64,000 bases of DNA from Haloplasma contractile SSD-17B (GTDB taxonomy: Bacteria; Bacillota_I; Bacilli_A; Haloplasmatales; Haloplasmataceae), in contig NZ_AFNU02000010.1 of assembly GCF_000215935.2 (NCBI RefSeq), positions 1-64,000 on the forward strand, given 5' to 3'. Each line of letters begins with the position of its first letter. Within the stretch, counting starts at the first letter, position 1. Of this stretch, positions 35,068 to 44,042 are shown piece after piece. The position numbers and the translations under genes are program-made. The notes below the pieces were generated by a model that saw nothing but the letters and a program-made list of their open reading frames with translations, searched no databases and was not told the DNA's origin.

Positions 35068-36165
35068 TTAAATCTTCACTAAGTATTGTTGTAGGCTTTT
35101 TCGTGTGATATGTGGTGGCTCATAATCACTTGCACAAAATCCGATTGGAAGCACCATAAATGGTATATTCGATATTGGTTTTGTTAAAATCTCATTTAAA
35201 AACTGCATAGGGCTCGGTGTATAGGTTAAAGTTGATAATCCAATTCGATGCACTGTTTGAATCATAATCCCTGTTGCAATCCCAGCTAATGTCTTTGAAT
35301 CAACGAGTTCAGAATGTGCTCCCTTTTTAAAAAATACAACTAGTAGATAGGGTGCATCTGTTAAATGTTGCTTTCTCCAGTCAGTTTTAAGCGGTTTTAG
35401 TGCACGCCTCCACTCATCAGTAATAAGCTCCTCGTATAGTCTTTTTTCATTTGCCTCTGCACGTGTTCGTATTTGTTGCTTCTTTTCTTCTGAATCAACA
35501 ATCATGAGTTCGCAACTGATCTCGTTTACATAATACCCGAGTATCGTATTAGTACATTGTATTGCTTTTTGAAGAAGCTCTTTGTTAAATTTTTGAGATG
35601 AGTATTTTCTAGTACTTCTTCTTCGATTAATTACATTAAAATAATTCTCAGCAAGTTGTAATACATCATCATGGATTGATTTATTATCTATACCAATCAA
35701 TAAGAATGGTACTTCATTACTAGAGCGATTCAACTCTTTACGTAGTGATTGTTCAACAGGAAGAAGTTCAATCTTGATCCCTACATACTGAAAGGCTGCT
35801 AATAAAAATCCCGCTGATAAAGATGTTGACTCTTGTGGGTAATAGTGTTTAATTTTCGCTTCACTACCATCCTTTTCTACTAGTCCGTAATTTTGTTTAA
35901 AGAGAGCAATTAAATAAGAATAATTTTTACTACAAGTATTCGGATGTTTTACCGTATTAAGAATTCGTTGCTTTTTACCCTTATCTTCAATTATTACATA
36001 GGTCCATGGTTGTTGATTAGCACCTGATGGTGCCGTTCCTGCTGACTTGATGATGGATTCAATCACACTTGTAGAGATATCCGTTTCTATCAGTTTCTGG
36101 TCATTGTATTCCTTAATTGAATCAAAGTATTTGTCTATTGACAAGCGTTGTTCATCCTCTAACAT
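35068..36165 (-). CDS. Tandem (fused) nitroreductase, iodotyrosine-deiodinase-like
   Basis: 365 aa, about twice a nitroreductase subunit. Half 1 (about 25-165) has the FMN/substrate segment AGTAPSGANQQPWTYVI (43-59) and ESTSLSAGFLLAAFQYVG, but lacks the RRSxR start and most of the middle. Half 2 (181-365) opens with RRRSTRKYSS, keeps the middle (EEWRRALKPL-like, LTDAPYLLVVFF) and LSTLTYTPSPMQFLNEIL, yet has lost APSG. These elements normally sit in one chain of a homodimer, so the gene encodes a covalently linked, asymmetric pseudo-dimer. A DsrE-family gene lies 14 nt upstream in the same operon. Substrate unknown. Confidence 0.8.
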   Translation of the reverse strand: MLEDEQRLSIDKYFDSIKEYNDQKLIETDISTSVIESIIKSAGTAPSGANQQPWTYVIIEDKGKKQRILNTVKHPNTCSKNYSYLIALFKQNYGLVEKDGSEAKIKHYYPQESTSLSAGFLLAAFQYVGIKIELLPVEQSLRKELNRSSNEVPFLLIGIDNKSIHDDVLQLAENYFNVINRRRSTRKYSSQKFNKELLQKAIQCTNTILGYYVNEISCELMIVDSEEKKQQIRTRAEANEKRLYEELITDEWRRALKPLKTDWRKQHLTDAPYLLVVFFKKGAHSELVDSKTLAGIATGIMIQTVHRIGLSTLTYTPSPMQFLNEILTKPISNIPFMVLPIGFCASDYEPPHITRKSLQQYLVKI

Positions 36166-36179
36166 AGGGTACTCCCTCC

Positions 36180-36518
36180 TTAAAATGTAATGACCTTATA
36201 TTCATCACTTTGAAGACGGTCAGTTAAAATTTCACCTGTATACACTACATCAACACCAAGTGCACTAAGTTCATTACTTACACATAGGTTATCTGAGCAT
36301 GATTTACATGCATTGAATTTGATTCCATCATGCTTCATCGCCTCAATATCAACTTTAATACTAAAGTTATTAGCTACCACCTTCTGAGATGCTCCCCAGA
36401 TCATGACTTCAATTTCATCCCACCATCCCATTTTCTTTGAATGATGAATATACGGAATCACCATTTGTTCAATATCAATTAAATTGTCTGTTTTCCATAG
36501 CACAAATAACTTATTCAT
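36180..36518 (-). CDS. DsrE/F-like family protein
   Basis: 112 aa from ATG 36518 (GGGAGGACAACGT upstream). KLFVLWKTDNLIDIEQMVIPY and EVMIWGASQKVVAN are typical of the DsrE-like alpha/beta fold; the following IKFNACKSCSDNLCV carries three Cys in the position where DsrE-type sulfur-relay proteins place their sulfur-carrying Cys. First gene of a two-gene operon with the double nitroreductase. A sulfur-relay or redox role is possible. Confidence 0.8.
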   Translation of the reverse strand: MNKLFVLWKTDNLIDIEQMVIPYIHHSKKMGWWDEIEVMIWGASQKVVANNFSIKVDIEAMKHDGIKFNACKSCSDNLCVSNELSALGVDVVYTGEILTDRLQSDEYKVITF

Positions 36519-36680
36519 ACGTTGTCCTCCCATAATCATTTTCTCTCATTATATTTGACTATACAGGAAAAATCAAGCAAACCAATTTATTAAAGTAAAG
36601 TTATTTTAATCAAAAAAATTTATGCGTAATTTAAACTCTTTTTCCCACCATCTACCATGCAAGCGGTTTAATCATTTTGA

Positions 36681-36709
36681 TTGACAAAGCATATAAATTA
36701 CAGTACATT
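36681..36709 (+). promoter_or_regulatory. Promoter of lplA
   Basis: TTGACA (36681-36686), 17 bp, TACATT (36704-36709). Confidence 0.7.
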
Positions 36710-36742
36710 TAAAGTACGAAACTGTTGAATGGAGTGATTAGA

Positions 36743-37735
36743 TTGAAAACAATTATTAATAACTCAAATGATCCTCATTTTAATTTAGCTCTAGAAGAAT
36801 ATGTATTAAAACAATTGGATTCTGATGAGGATTTTATTCTACTTTGGCAAAACGAACCGTCGATTATTATCGGTCGTAATCAGAATACAATTGAAGAGAT
36901 AAATAGTGAGTATGTTAAGGAGAACAGCGTAAACGTTGTAAGACGTATATCTGGTGGAGGCGCTGTCTATCACGACTCTGGAAATCTTAATTTTACATTT
37001 GTAACAAAGAACTTAAAAAATAATTTAAATAATTTTCGTAAGTTTACAGAACCTGTAATTAACCTCCTAAATGAATTAGGAGCAAAAGCTGAATTTTCAG
37101 GACGTAATGATATTACAGTAGAAGGAAAAAAGATTTCAGGAAATGCACAAACTTACCATAAGAACAAGATGTTCCACCATGGTACAATTCTATTTAATTC
37201 TGAACTTGAAGAAATCGTGAATGTACTTGACGTTAAATTAGACAAAATCAAATCTAAGGGAATTAAATCGATTAGAAGCCGTGTTTCAAATATCTTGCCA
37301 TACCTAGATGAACCGATCACGGTCAAAGAGTTCCAAGATAAACTCTTAAAATACATCTTAAAAACAAATGATGTAGAGTCTCATATCTATGAATTAAGTG
37401 CCGAGGACATTGAGGCAATCAATCAATTAATGAAGGAAAAATATCGAACATGGGAATGGAATTATGGAGAATCCCCACAGTTTGATATAACGAAATCAGG
37501 ACGTTTTGAAGGTGGAAAAATCGACATTCGTCTAGACGTCGATGAAGGTGAGATACAAGACTGTAAAATTTTCGGAGACTTCTTTGGAAAGAAAGATGTC
37601 AGTGAATTAGAGGCTGCACTTAAAGGAATTAGATTCGAAGAAGCTTCAATCCGTAAAATCTTAGAACAGGAAGACTTCAATGACTATTTCTTTAAAATAT
37701 CAATCGATGATTTTATCCAGTGCTTGTTTTACTAG
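36743..37735 (+). CDS. lplA: Lipoate-protein ligase A
   Basis: 330 aa from TTG 36743, preferred because GGAGTGATTAGA precedes it and the N-terminus MKTIINNSNDPHFNLALEEY then aligns with LplA; an in-frame TTG at 36725 would start before the site. RRISGGGAVYHDSGNLNFTF is the lipoyl-AMP binding motif, followed by GRNDITVEGKKISGNAQ and the catalytic Lys region; the C-terminal accessory domain (about 250-330) is complete. It activates free lipoate with ATP and attaches it to lipoyl domains, here the PDH E2 encoded 3 kb away. Confidence 0.95.
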   Translation: MKTIINNSNDPHFNLALEEYVLKQLDSDEDFILLWQNEPSIIIGRNQNTIEEINSEYVKENSVNVVRRISGGGAVYHDSGNLNFTFVTKNLKNNLNNFRKFTEPVINLLNELGAKAEFSGRNDITVEGKKISGNAQTYHKNKMFHHGTILFNSELEEIVNVLDVKLDKIKSKGIKSIRSRVSNILPYLDEPITVKEFQDKLLKYILKTNDVESHIYELSAEDIEAINQLMKEKYRTWEWNYGESPQFDITKSGRFEGGKIDIRLDVDEGEIQDCKIFGDFFGKKDVSELEAALKGIRFEEASIRKILEQEDFNDYFFKISIDDFIQCLFY

Positions 37736-37753
37736 CATTTAAAATATATGATC

Positions 37754-37796
37754 AAAAAAAACAACGATTTATTTTTAACAAATCGTTGTTTTTTAG
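37754..37796 (+). terminator. Terminator of lplA
   Basis: AACAACGATTT / AAATCGTTGTT with T-run. Confidence 0.85.
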
Positions 37797-37938
37797 TTAT
37801 AATATAGGTAAGTTCTACTGATTGCTATAGAAACAAGTATGTGGTTATATATGAATTGTTATTCTGAGTTTAGTGATCCATTTAGTAATACATAAGTAAG
37901 ATCAGATAAATTTAGAGTTTAATTTGGAGGGATTATTA

Positions 37939-38508
37939 ATGAGTAAAGTAATCAATGTTGTTTTTAGTCCTAGAAAGAATGGAAATTGTGCAGATGCTGC
38001 TACGTATAATAAAAACATTCTAAACAAGAAAGGCTATCAGGTTGAAACAATATACCTATATGACTATGACATTAATCCATGTGGAAACTGTGATTATCAT
38101 TGCTTTAAAGAAGGGAACTGTAATATAGATGATGATGTATATTCCATTTATCAAAAACTAATGGGAGCAGACTATATTATGTATTATATTCCGACATTCG
38201 CTGGTCATTTATCATCAATGTACTTTATGTTCCACGAACGTGAACAAGGGATTTTTTCTGATAATGATCATGAATATAACCATGCGTATATGAAAAAGAT
38301 CCATATCATCGTCATTGGAAATAGTATCGCTGGCGGCGATTTAGCACTTACTGAAGCCTTATCATCTTTTAAAAATATGTATCAACCTGAGACTCTCCTT
38401 TTATCTTCTAGAGATTACAATGCCAGTTCTATAAAAGGGAACTTAATTAATAATGACGATGTTAAGCATCGATTAAATCTTTTTGTAAACAGAGTAATCA
38501 AAGTTTAA
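37939..38508 (+). CDS. NADPH-dependent FMN reductase, iron-sulfur flavoprotein-like
   Basis: 189 aa from ATG 37939 (TTGGAGGGATTATTA upstream). Flavodoxin-like fold: NVVFSPRKNGNCADAA is the FMN phosphate loop and YYIPTFAGHLSSMYFMFHER the second flavin loop. Between them CGNCDYHCFKEGNC gives a C-x2-C-x3-C-x5-C cluster, close to the compact 4Fe-4S motif of archaeal/clostridial iron-sulfur flavoproteins (there C-x2-C-x2-C-x4-7-C). An electron-transfer role is likely; partner unknown. Stands alone between lplA and the pdh operon. Confidence 0.8.
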   Translation: MSKVINVVFSPRKNGNCADAATYNKNILNKKGYQVETIYLYDYDINPCGNCDYHCFKEGNCNIDDDVYSIYQKLMGADYIMYYIPTFAGHLSSMYFMFHEREQGIFSDNDHEYNHAYMKKIHIIVIGNSIAGGDLALTEALSSFKNMYQPETLLLSSRDYNASSIKGNLINNDDVKHRLNLFVNRVIKV

Positions 38509-38578
38509 ATCATAATTTCTTTTCACACTTTTCTTTAAACTATTAAATCTTTTCGTAATAACATTAGAATTACACATT

Positions 38579-38622
38579 AAAAAACCCACCTGTTTGGTAT
38601 CATACCATTTCTAGTGGGTTAT
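38579..38622 (-). terminator. pdh operon terminator
   Basis: AACCCAC / GTGGGTT outer stem with an inner GGTAT/ATACC stem; T-run on the minus strand. Confidence 0.75.
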
Positions 38623-38637
38623 TTTATTATTTCATGT

Positions 38638-40029
38638 CTACTCTTTACTCTTATACATATGTATTGGCTGATCTATTGCTCCGTGTGCAGCTTCCATCAC
38701 AATTTCCGATAAAGTCGGGTGCGGATGGATTGAAGATGCCAGTTCATGTACAGTTCCTTCAAGTTCCATAGTAGTGACAGCCTCGGCAATCATATCCGTC
38801 GCGTTAGGAGCTAGTATATGCACACCTAACACTTCACCGTACTGTTTGTCAGCAACAATTTTAATGAATCCATCGCTTTCGCCCTCAGCTAATGCTTTAC
38901 CATTAGCACTTAATGGGAAGGTACTCACGATTACATCGTGTCCATTTTCTTTTGCACGTTGCTCTGTCTCTCCAACGAATCCGATTTCAGGGAATCCATA
39001 TATGCAAGATGGAACCCGACCATAATCAATGGAAGATTCCTTACCCATGATCGTTTCAACTGCTACAATCCCTTCAGCTGAAGCAACATGAGCAAGCATG
39101 TATTTTCCATTTAAATCACCAATGGCATAGATGCCATCTACATCAGTTTCTAGTTTCTCGTTTGTTACAATACCATGCCGGTCTTCATCTAATCCCAAAT
39201 GTTCTAAATCCTCTGTATTGGCAGAGCGTCCGATACTAACTAATACTTTCTCAGCTTTAAGGTGTTTGTCTTTACCATCATGTTCTATTTTAACACCCTT
39301 TTTATCGATTGATTTTACAGATGCATCTGTAAGAATCTTAATCTTATCTTTTTGTAATATTTTAGTCATTGTTTCGCGTATGTCTTTATCCACGTTTACT
39401 AATATTTCGCTTGCTCGTTCTACGATGGTTACATCAGTTCCTAGTGTGCTAAATAGAGTAGCAAATTCTATACCGATTACACCCCCGCCAATAATGACGA
39501 GTTCTTTAGGAATGTCCTCTAAACTTAGTATTTGTTTACTAGTTAAAACTTGACCTCGATCAAGTCCGTCCTTGATTCCATCGATTGGTGGTATTTTTGG
39601 TGAAGAACCAGTTGCTAAAATCAAGTTTTTCGTTTTAATTTTTTGATCATTTACTAATATGGTATTTTTATCAAGTACTTTACCATGACCTATAAACGTA
39701 TCAACGCCATTCTTATCAAGTAAATGTTTAACTCCTCCTGTGAGTTTGTTTACTACAGAGTCTTTTCGTTTCAACATCTTCGGCCAGTTAATAGAAACAC
39801 AATCTTTATCCGAGACATCAATACCAAATCGTTCCGCGTTCATAATATCCTTGTAAACATGTGCACTCTTCAGAAGCGTTTTAGTTGGTATACAACCCCA
39901 ATTCAAGCACACACCACCGATATTCTTGTTTTCTATTAAGGCTGTTTTAGCCCCCATTTGAGCAGCTTTAATAGCCGCTACATATCCACCGGGCCCGCCA
40001 CCTAGTATTAAAATATCATATTGGCTCAA
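38638..40029 (-). CDS. pdhD: Dihydrolipoyl dehydrogenase (PDH E3)
   Basis: 463 aa, TTG start with AGGAGGTGGAATT upstream. FAD site GGGPGGYVAAI, redox disulfide GGVCLNWGCIPTK (Cys41, Cys46), NAD site VIGGGVIGIEFATLF, and the dimer-interface active-site base HPHPTLSE near the C-terminus are all present. No N-terminal lipoyl domain. It reoxidises dihydrolipoyl-E2 with NAD+. Last gene of the operon pdhABCD, 11 nt after pdhC. Confidence 0.96.
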   Translation of the reverse strand: MSQYDILILGGGPGGYVAAIKAAQMGAKTALIENKNIGGVCLNWGCIPTKTLLKSAHVYKDIMNAERFGIDVSDKDCVSINWPKMLKRKDSVVNKLTGGVKHLLDKNGVDTFIGHGKVLDKNTILVNDQKIKTKNLILATGSSPKIPPIDGIKDGLDRGQVLTSKQILSLEDIPKELVIIGGGVIGIEFATLFSTLGTDVTIVERASEILVNVDKDIRETMTKILQKDKIKILTDASVKSIDKKGVKIEHDGKDKHLKAEKVLVSIGRSANTEDLEHLGLDEDRHGIVTNEKLETDVDGIYAIGDLNGKYMLAHVASAEGIVAVETIMGKESSIDYGRVPSCIYGFPEIGFVGETEQRAKENGHDVIVSTFPLSANGKALAEGESDGFIKIVADKQYGEVLGVHILAPNATDMIAEAVTTMELEGTVHELASSIHPHPTLSEIVMEAAHGAIDQPIHMYKSKE

Positions 40030-40040
40030 AATTCCACCTC

Positions 40041-41366
40041 CTAGCTTAATAGTAATAACATTGGATCATTTAATAATTCTTTTAGTCTTCTTAAAAAGCG
40101 GCCTGCATCTCCACCATCAATAACTCGGTGATCGATACTTAATGACATTGGCATAATGCTTCTAATCACAATTTCATCATCAATAACCACTGGTTTTTTC
40201 TTAATCATTCCTGTGCCTAGAATTGCAACTTCTGGATGTTTGATAACAGGAACTCCATAACTTGATCCAAACGCTCCGTAATTTGTAATAGTAAAAGTTC
40301 CACCTTTTAATTTATCTAAAGATACATTACGCTCTCTTGCACCTGTTGCGAGTTCATCAATTTCTTTAGCAATTTCTAAAATACTCAATTGATCTGCATC
40401 TTTAATAACCGGTACGATTAAGCCCTCGTCTGTATCGACAGCCATTCCAACATTATAATATTTCTTTAAATAAAGTTCTTCACTCTTCTGATCATAACTA
40501 GCATTAAACACTGGGAACTCTTTTAGTGCTATTGTCAATGCTTTTATGATAAATGGCATATAGGTTAACTTAATACCTTTTTGTTCTGCTGTTTGTTTTT
40601 GTTCTTTTCTAAACTGAACTAGTTTAGTAACATCAAATTCGTCCATAGTAGACGCATGAGGGATTACAGATTTTGAAAGCACCATGTTTTTTGCGATTGT
40701 TTTACGAAGTTTTGATAACGATACTTTTTCAACTTCACCAGAGATTTCAAGTTCAGGAATCTCAACATTTGTGTTATAGCTAACAGTTTGTGCCTGTCGA
40801 GATGAAGTGTCTTTTCCATCGCTTGTTTCTTTTGCCTTATAGATATCTTCTTTCATGACACGTCCTGCATGCCCTGATCCTTTAATTGTGTGAATATCGA
40901 TACCTAGATCTTTGGCTAACTTTCTAGCAACTGGTGTTGCAAGCACCTTTTTAATAGATGATTTCTTTGGTTCATCACCTGAAGCCTCTACACTACTTTC
41001 GAGCACATCTTCAGATACCTCAATTTCACCTACGACACCTTTTGATGAATGATCATCCCCTTCATTAATTGGTGTTTTTTTGTTGCCTTCCTCGTCAACT
41101 TTTGGTTCAGGCTCCACGTGGGCATTGTCAGCACCGTCATCGATGACTACTAAAACCTCACCAACATGAACGGTATCTCCAACCTCAAAATTAATTTCCT
41201 TAATAGTTCCATCAACAGGTGATGGAATTTCCGCATTTACCTTATCCGTCTCGATTAAACAAAGCGTATCACCATCATGAACTTCATCACCTTCTTTAAA
41301 CATCCATTTTAAGACTTGACCTTCATGAACACCTTCACCTATATCTGCAAATTTAAATTGATACAT
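40041..41366 (-). CDS. pdhC: Dihydrolipoamide acetyltransferase (PDH E2)
   Basis: 441 aa. One lipoyl domain (1-77) with lipoyl Lys42 in ETDKVNAEI, an acidic linker (about 78-140), a peripheral subunit-binding domain (about 143-180, TPVARKLAKDLGIDIHTIKGSG), and the catalytic core (about 210-441) with the active site SIDHRVIDGGDAGRF. It transfers acetyl from TPP-E1 to CoA and forms the core of the complex. One lipoyl domain is the Gram-positive norm. Operon member, between pdhB and pdhD. Confidence 0.95.
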   Translation of the reverse strand: MYQFKFADIGEGVHEGQVLKWMFKEGDEVHDGDTLCLIETDKVNAEIPSPVDGTIKEINFEVGDTVHVGEVLVVIDDGADNAHVEPEPKVDEEGNKKTPINEGDDHSSKGVVGEIEVSEDVLESSVEASGDEPKKSSIKKVLATPVARKLAKDLGIDIHTIKGSGHAGRVMKEDIYKAKETSDGKDTSSRQAQTVSYNTNVEIPELEISGEVEKVSLSKLRKTIAKNMVLSKSVIPHASTMDEFDVTKLVQFRKEQKQTAEQKGIKLTYMPFIIKALTIALKEFPVFNASYDQKSEELYLKKYYNVGMAVDTDEGLIVPVIKDADQLSILEIAKEIDELATGARERNVSLDKLKGGTFTITNYGAFGSSYGVPVIKHPEVAILGTGMIKKKPVVIDDEIVIRSIMPMSLSIDHRVIDGGDAGRFLRRLKELLNDPMLLLLS

Positions 41367-41380
41367 GCTTTCACCTCCTA

Positions 41381-42358
41381 TTAGTATTTAATTAATTTTC
41401 TGGCTTCATATGCTATACGTTTTGGTTCTATAATATAATGATGTTCCCCTTTAGGTAGTGGAACAATCACATCAAATCCAGTTAAACGTGTTGGTGGTGC
41501 TTCTAAGTATAAAAATGCACCTTCATTTACAATGGATATTAACTCTGCACCAGGTCCATACGATTTAATCGCTTCATGAACAACTAAGAAACGTCCCGTC
41601 TTTTGTACAGAATTTATAATCGTTTCTTTATCAATAGGTGAAATTGTACGTAAATCAATCAGTTCAACACTAATTCCCTCTTCTTCAAGCGTTTTTACTG
41701 CTTTTTGTACTTCTCTGACCATTGCACCCCAGGCTACTATAGTTAAGTCAGTTCCTTCTTGTACTATTTTTGCCTTTCCAATTGGAATTGTGTATTCCTC
41801 TTCAGGAACATCTTGTTTAAACGCTCGGTAGATTCTTTTTGGTTCCATAAAGATTACTGGGTCGGGATCTTTTATTGCCGCTGTTAACAATCCTTTTGTA
41901 TCATATGGTGTTGATGGAATAACGACCTTTATACCAGGAAGGTGTGCAAATAGAACTTCTTGACTCTCAGAATGATGTTCAAGCGCTCTAATTCCGCCAC
42001 CATAGGGCATACGAATTACCATAGGTAAATGATAACGTCCTCTTGATCTATTTCGCATTCTTCCTACATGTCCTGCTATCTGATTGAAGCCTGGCAACAT
42101 AAAACCGGAGAACTGAATTTCAGGTATTGGTTTCAAACCGTTAATTGCCATCCCAACTGCTGAGCCTATGATTCCTGCCTCCGCAAGTGGTGTGTCAAAA
42201 CATCTTTCTTCACCGAATCTTTCTTGCAATCCTTTTGTAGCTCTAAATACTCCACCTTCAAATCCAACATCTTCACCAAAGGTAACTATTTTTTCGTCTT
42301 TTTTCATTTGTTGTTCGAGTGTATGTGCGATTGCTTGAATATTAGTCATTAATGCCAT
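41381..42358 (-). CDS. pdhB: Pyruvate dehydrogenase E1 beta subunit
   Basis: 325 aa, usual length. FGEDVGFEGGVFRATKGLQ, FDTPLAEAGIIGSAVGMA and HSESQEVLFAHLPGIKVVIPS are diagnostic of the E1 beta transketolase-like fold. The start codon overlaps the pdhA stop by 1 nt (TAATG), so the two subunits are translationally coupled. With E1 alpha it decarboxylates pyruvate. Confidence 0.96.
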   Translation of the reverse strand: MALMTNIQAIAHTLEQQMKKDEKIVTFGEDVGFEGGVFRATKGLQERFGEERCFDTPLAEAGIIGSAVGMAINGLKPIPEIQFSGFMLPGFNQIAGHVGRMRNRSRGRYHLPMVIRMPYGGGIRALEHHSESQEVLFAHLPGIKVVIPSTPYDTKGLLTAAIKDPDPVIFMEPKRIYRAFKQDVPEEEYTIPIGKAKIVQEGTDLTIVAWGAMVREVQKAVKTLEEEGISVELIDLRTISPIDKETIINSVQKTGRFLVVHEAIKSYGPGAELISIVNEGAFLYLEAPPTRLTGFDVIVPLPKGEHHYIIEPKRIAYEARKLIKY

Positions 42359-43449
42359 TATGATCCCTCCTCTTCTAAATATCGTTTGTAATTTTCATAT
42401 TGCTCTTTGAGCTGTGAAGGCATTTCCTCATAATGATAATCAAATATATCTTCAAGCGGTACAAGACCCGATCCTTCAACTTTCTTAAATGTTTTATTTA
42501 CAAAATCATTGTATTCTTCTCGTTGATTCTCATCTTGTTCCTTGCTCCACAATCCTTTATCGATTAAGTATTTTTGGAATCTAGTCAATGGATCTTTAAG
42601 ACTCCACTCTTCAACTTCTTCATCCTTTCGATAGATGGTCGGGTCATCACTTGTTGTATGTGGACCAAGACGATAAGTGACTGCCTCAATGAGTGTAGGT
42701 CCTTCCCCGTTTCTTGCTCTTTTGACTGCCTCTTTGGTAGCAGCATACACAGCAAGCACATCATTACCATCTACCTGAATACCAGGAATTCCATAGGCTT
42801 TAGCTTTCTGTGCTAATGTTTGTGATTTTGTCTGTTTTGTCGTTGGCATCGAAATTGCCCACTGATTGTTTTGAATGACAATGACTGTCGGTGTATTAAA
42901 TACACCAGAAAAGTTTAGTGCTTCGTGAAATTCACCATGTGACGTACCACCATCACCAACATATGCAAGCACAACTTCATCTTTACCTTGTATATTACTT
43001 GCCATACCCAGTCCAACTGCATGGTTTAATTGCGATCCAATTGGAACAGAAACCGGTAAAATCTTTACATCCTCAGGGAATTCACTTCCGCGTTCATTTC
43101 CATACCAATATAGGTATACATTTTCTAATGTCCATCCTTTATGAAGCCATGCACTTAACTCTCTAAATGCAGGTACTAACCAATCACTCTGTTCTGTTGC
43201 AGCAACTGAACCAACCTGTGCTGCCTCTTGTCCCTTGTTCGGTGCATAAGTCAGCATACGTCCCTGTCTTTGATACTGCAAGGCTTTCGTATCGGCTATT
43301 CTTCCAAGAAGCATTGTTTTATACATTGATACTAGTTGATCATCAGGTATATTTGGTACTAATTTCTCATCAACAATGTTACCCTCTTTATCGAGAATTT
43401 GTAGCATGCGATTTTTTTTCTTTAATGGATCAAACTGTTTAGTAAGCAT
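42358..43449 (-). CDS. pdhA: Pyruvate dehydrogenase E1 alpha subunit
   Basis: 363 aa. TPP-binding motif GDGGTSHGEFHEALNFSGVFNTPTVIVIQNN is clear, with GRMLTYAPNKGQEAAQVG and the active-site HTTSDDPT loop. The GRM.TYAP signature favours pyruvate over branched-chain 2-oxo acid substrates. First gene of pdhABCD, AAAAAGGAGGATTCGG site. A 5' leader of about 270 nt runs back to a promoter that carries a Fur/PerR-like box (43739-43753), so expression may answer to iron or peroxide. Confidence 0.95.
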   Translation of the reverse strand: MLTKQFDPLKKKNRMLQILDKEGNIVDEKLVPNIPDDQLVSMYKTMLLGRIADTKALQYQRQGRMLTYAPNKGQEAAQVGSVAATEQSDWLVPAFRELSAWLHKGWTLENVYLYWYGNERGSEFPEDVKILPVSVPIGSQLNHAVGLGMASNIQGKDEVVLAYVGDGGTSHGEFHEALNFSGVFNTPTVIVIQNNQWAISMPTTKQTKSQTLAQKAKAYGIPGIQVDGNDVLAVYAATKEAVKRARNGEGPTLIEAVTYRLGPHTTSDDPTIYRKDEEVEEWSLKDPLTRFQKYLIDKGLWSKEQDENQREEYNDFVNKTFKKVEGSGLVPLEDIFDYHYEEMPSQLKEQYENYKRYLEEEGS

Positions 43450-43728
43450 CCGAATCCTCCTTTTTAAAACTATATATTTATAAACTATAATTTTGTAACG
43501 TATATAAATTAATAATGGTTAGTGAATCCTAATCACGCACTATATTTAATTCAAATTATTGTATCAGGACCCACTACTAGTTGTAACTCATTACATGATT
43601 AATAATAAGCTACTAGCATGTATTTAAGTAATTACGTTTAGTACTCTATAGAGTAACTAAGCTTTAAGAATATATAGAGTTTATATAGGCTCCCTGGTAA
43701 TAAATAGTCAACTATTCTTTCTACTATT

Positions 43729-43757
43729 ATTATAATACTGAGAATTATTATCAACAA
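43729..43757 (-). promoter_or_regulatory. pdh promoter with Fur/PerR-like box
   Basis: TTGTTG (43752-43757), 17 bp, TATAAT (43729-43734) on the minus strand. TGAGAATTATTATCA at 43739-43753 matches the 7-1-7 Fur-family consensus TGATAATNATTATCA at 13 of 14 defined positions and lies across the spacer and -35. Confidence 0.55.
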
Positions 43758-43933
43758 GCAAAACGCTTTGTTAAATACAGTGTTAAGATACCTAGAACTA
43801 CATTATTAATATTCCGCTATACGATATATTCATTCATTAAGAATCTATTTTTCATATTGTCATTCCTTAGTACTTGTAATTAATAATCGCATGGTTTCGA
43901 TAAGGATTTTAAAAGTGTTTCCTTTAATATAAA

Positions 43934-43955
43934 ATTAGTATAATGTTATACTAAT
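43934..43955 (+). promoter_or_regulatory. 22-bp palindrome over a -10 box
   Basis: Perfect 10-2-10 inverted repeat with arm ATTAGTATAA containing TATAAT (43939-43944). Likely a repressor site for the carrier gene starting near 44043-44076. Confidence 0.5.
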
Positions 43956-44042
43956 AGTACAGGACATATAAAAACAATAAAAATTATCAGATCTTCAATT
44001 TAGTAACTGTTTTAACGATGTTGTTTCTTTTTTTAAAACAAC

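Larger units (their letters stand above)
43450..44042. other. Divergent control region of pdhABCD and the GltS-like gene
   Basis: It holds the pdh promoter (43729-43757), a 14-bp palindrome TACTCTATAGAGTA (43642-43655) in the pdh leader, and the palindromic promoter of the plus-strand carrier gene (43934-43955). No ORF or known riboswitch recognised. Confidence 0.6.
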
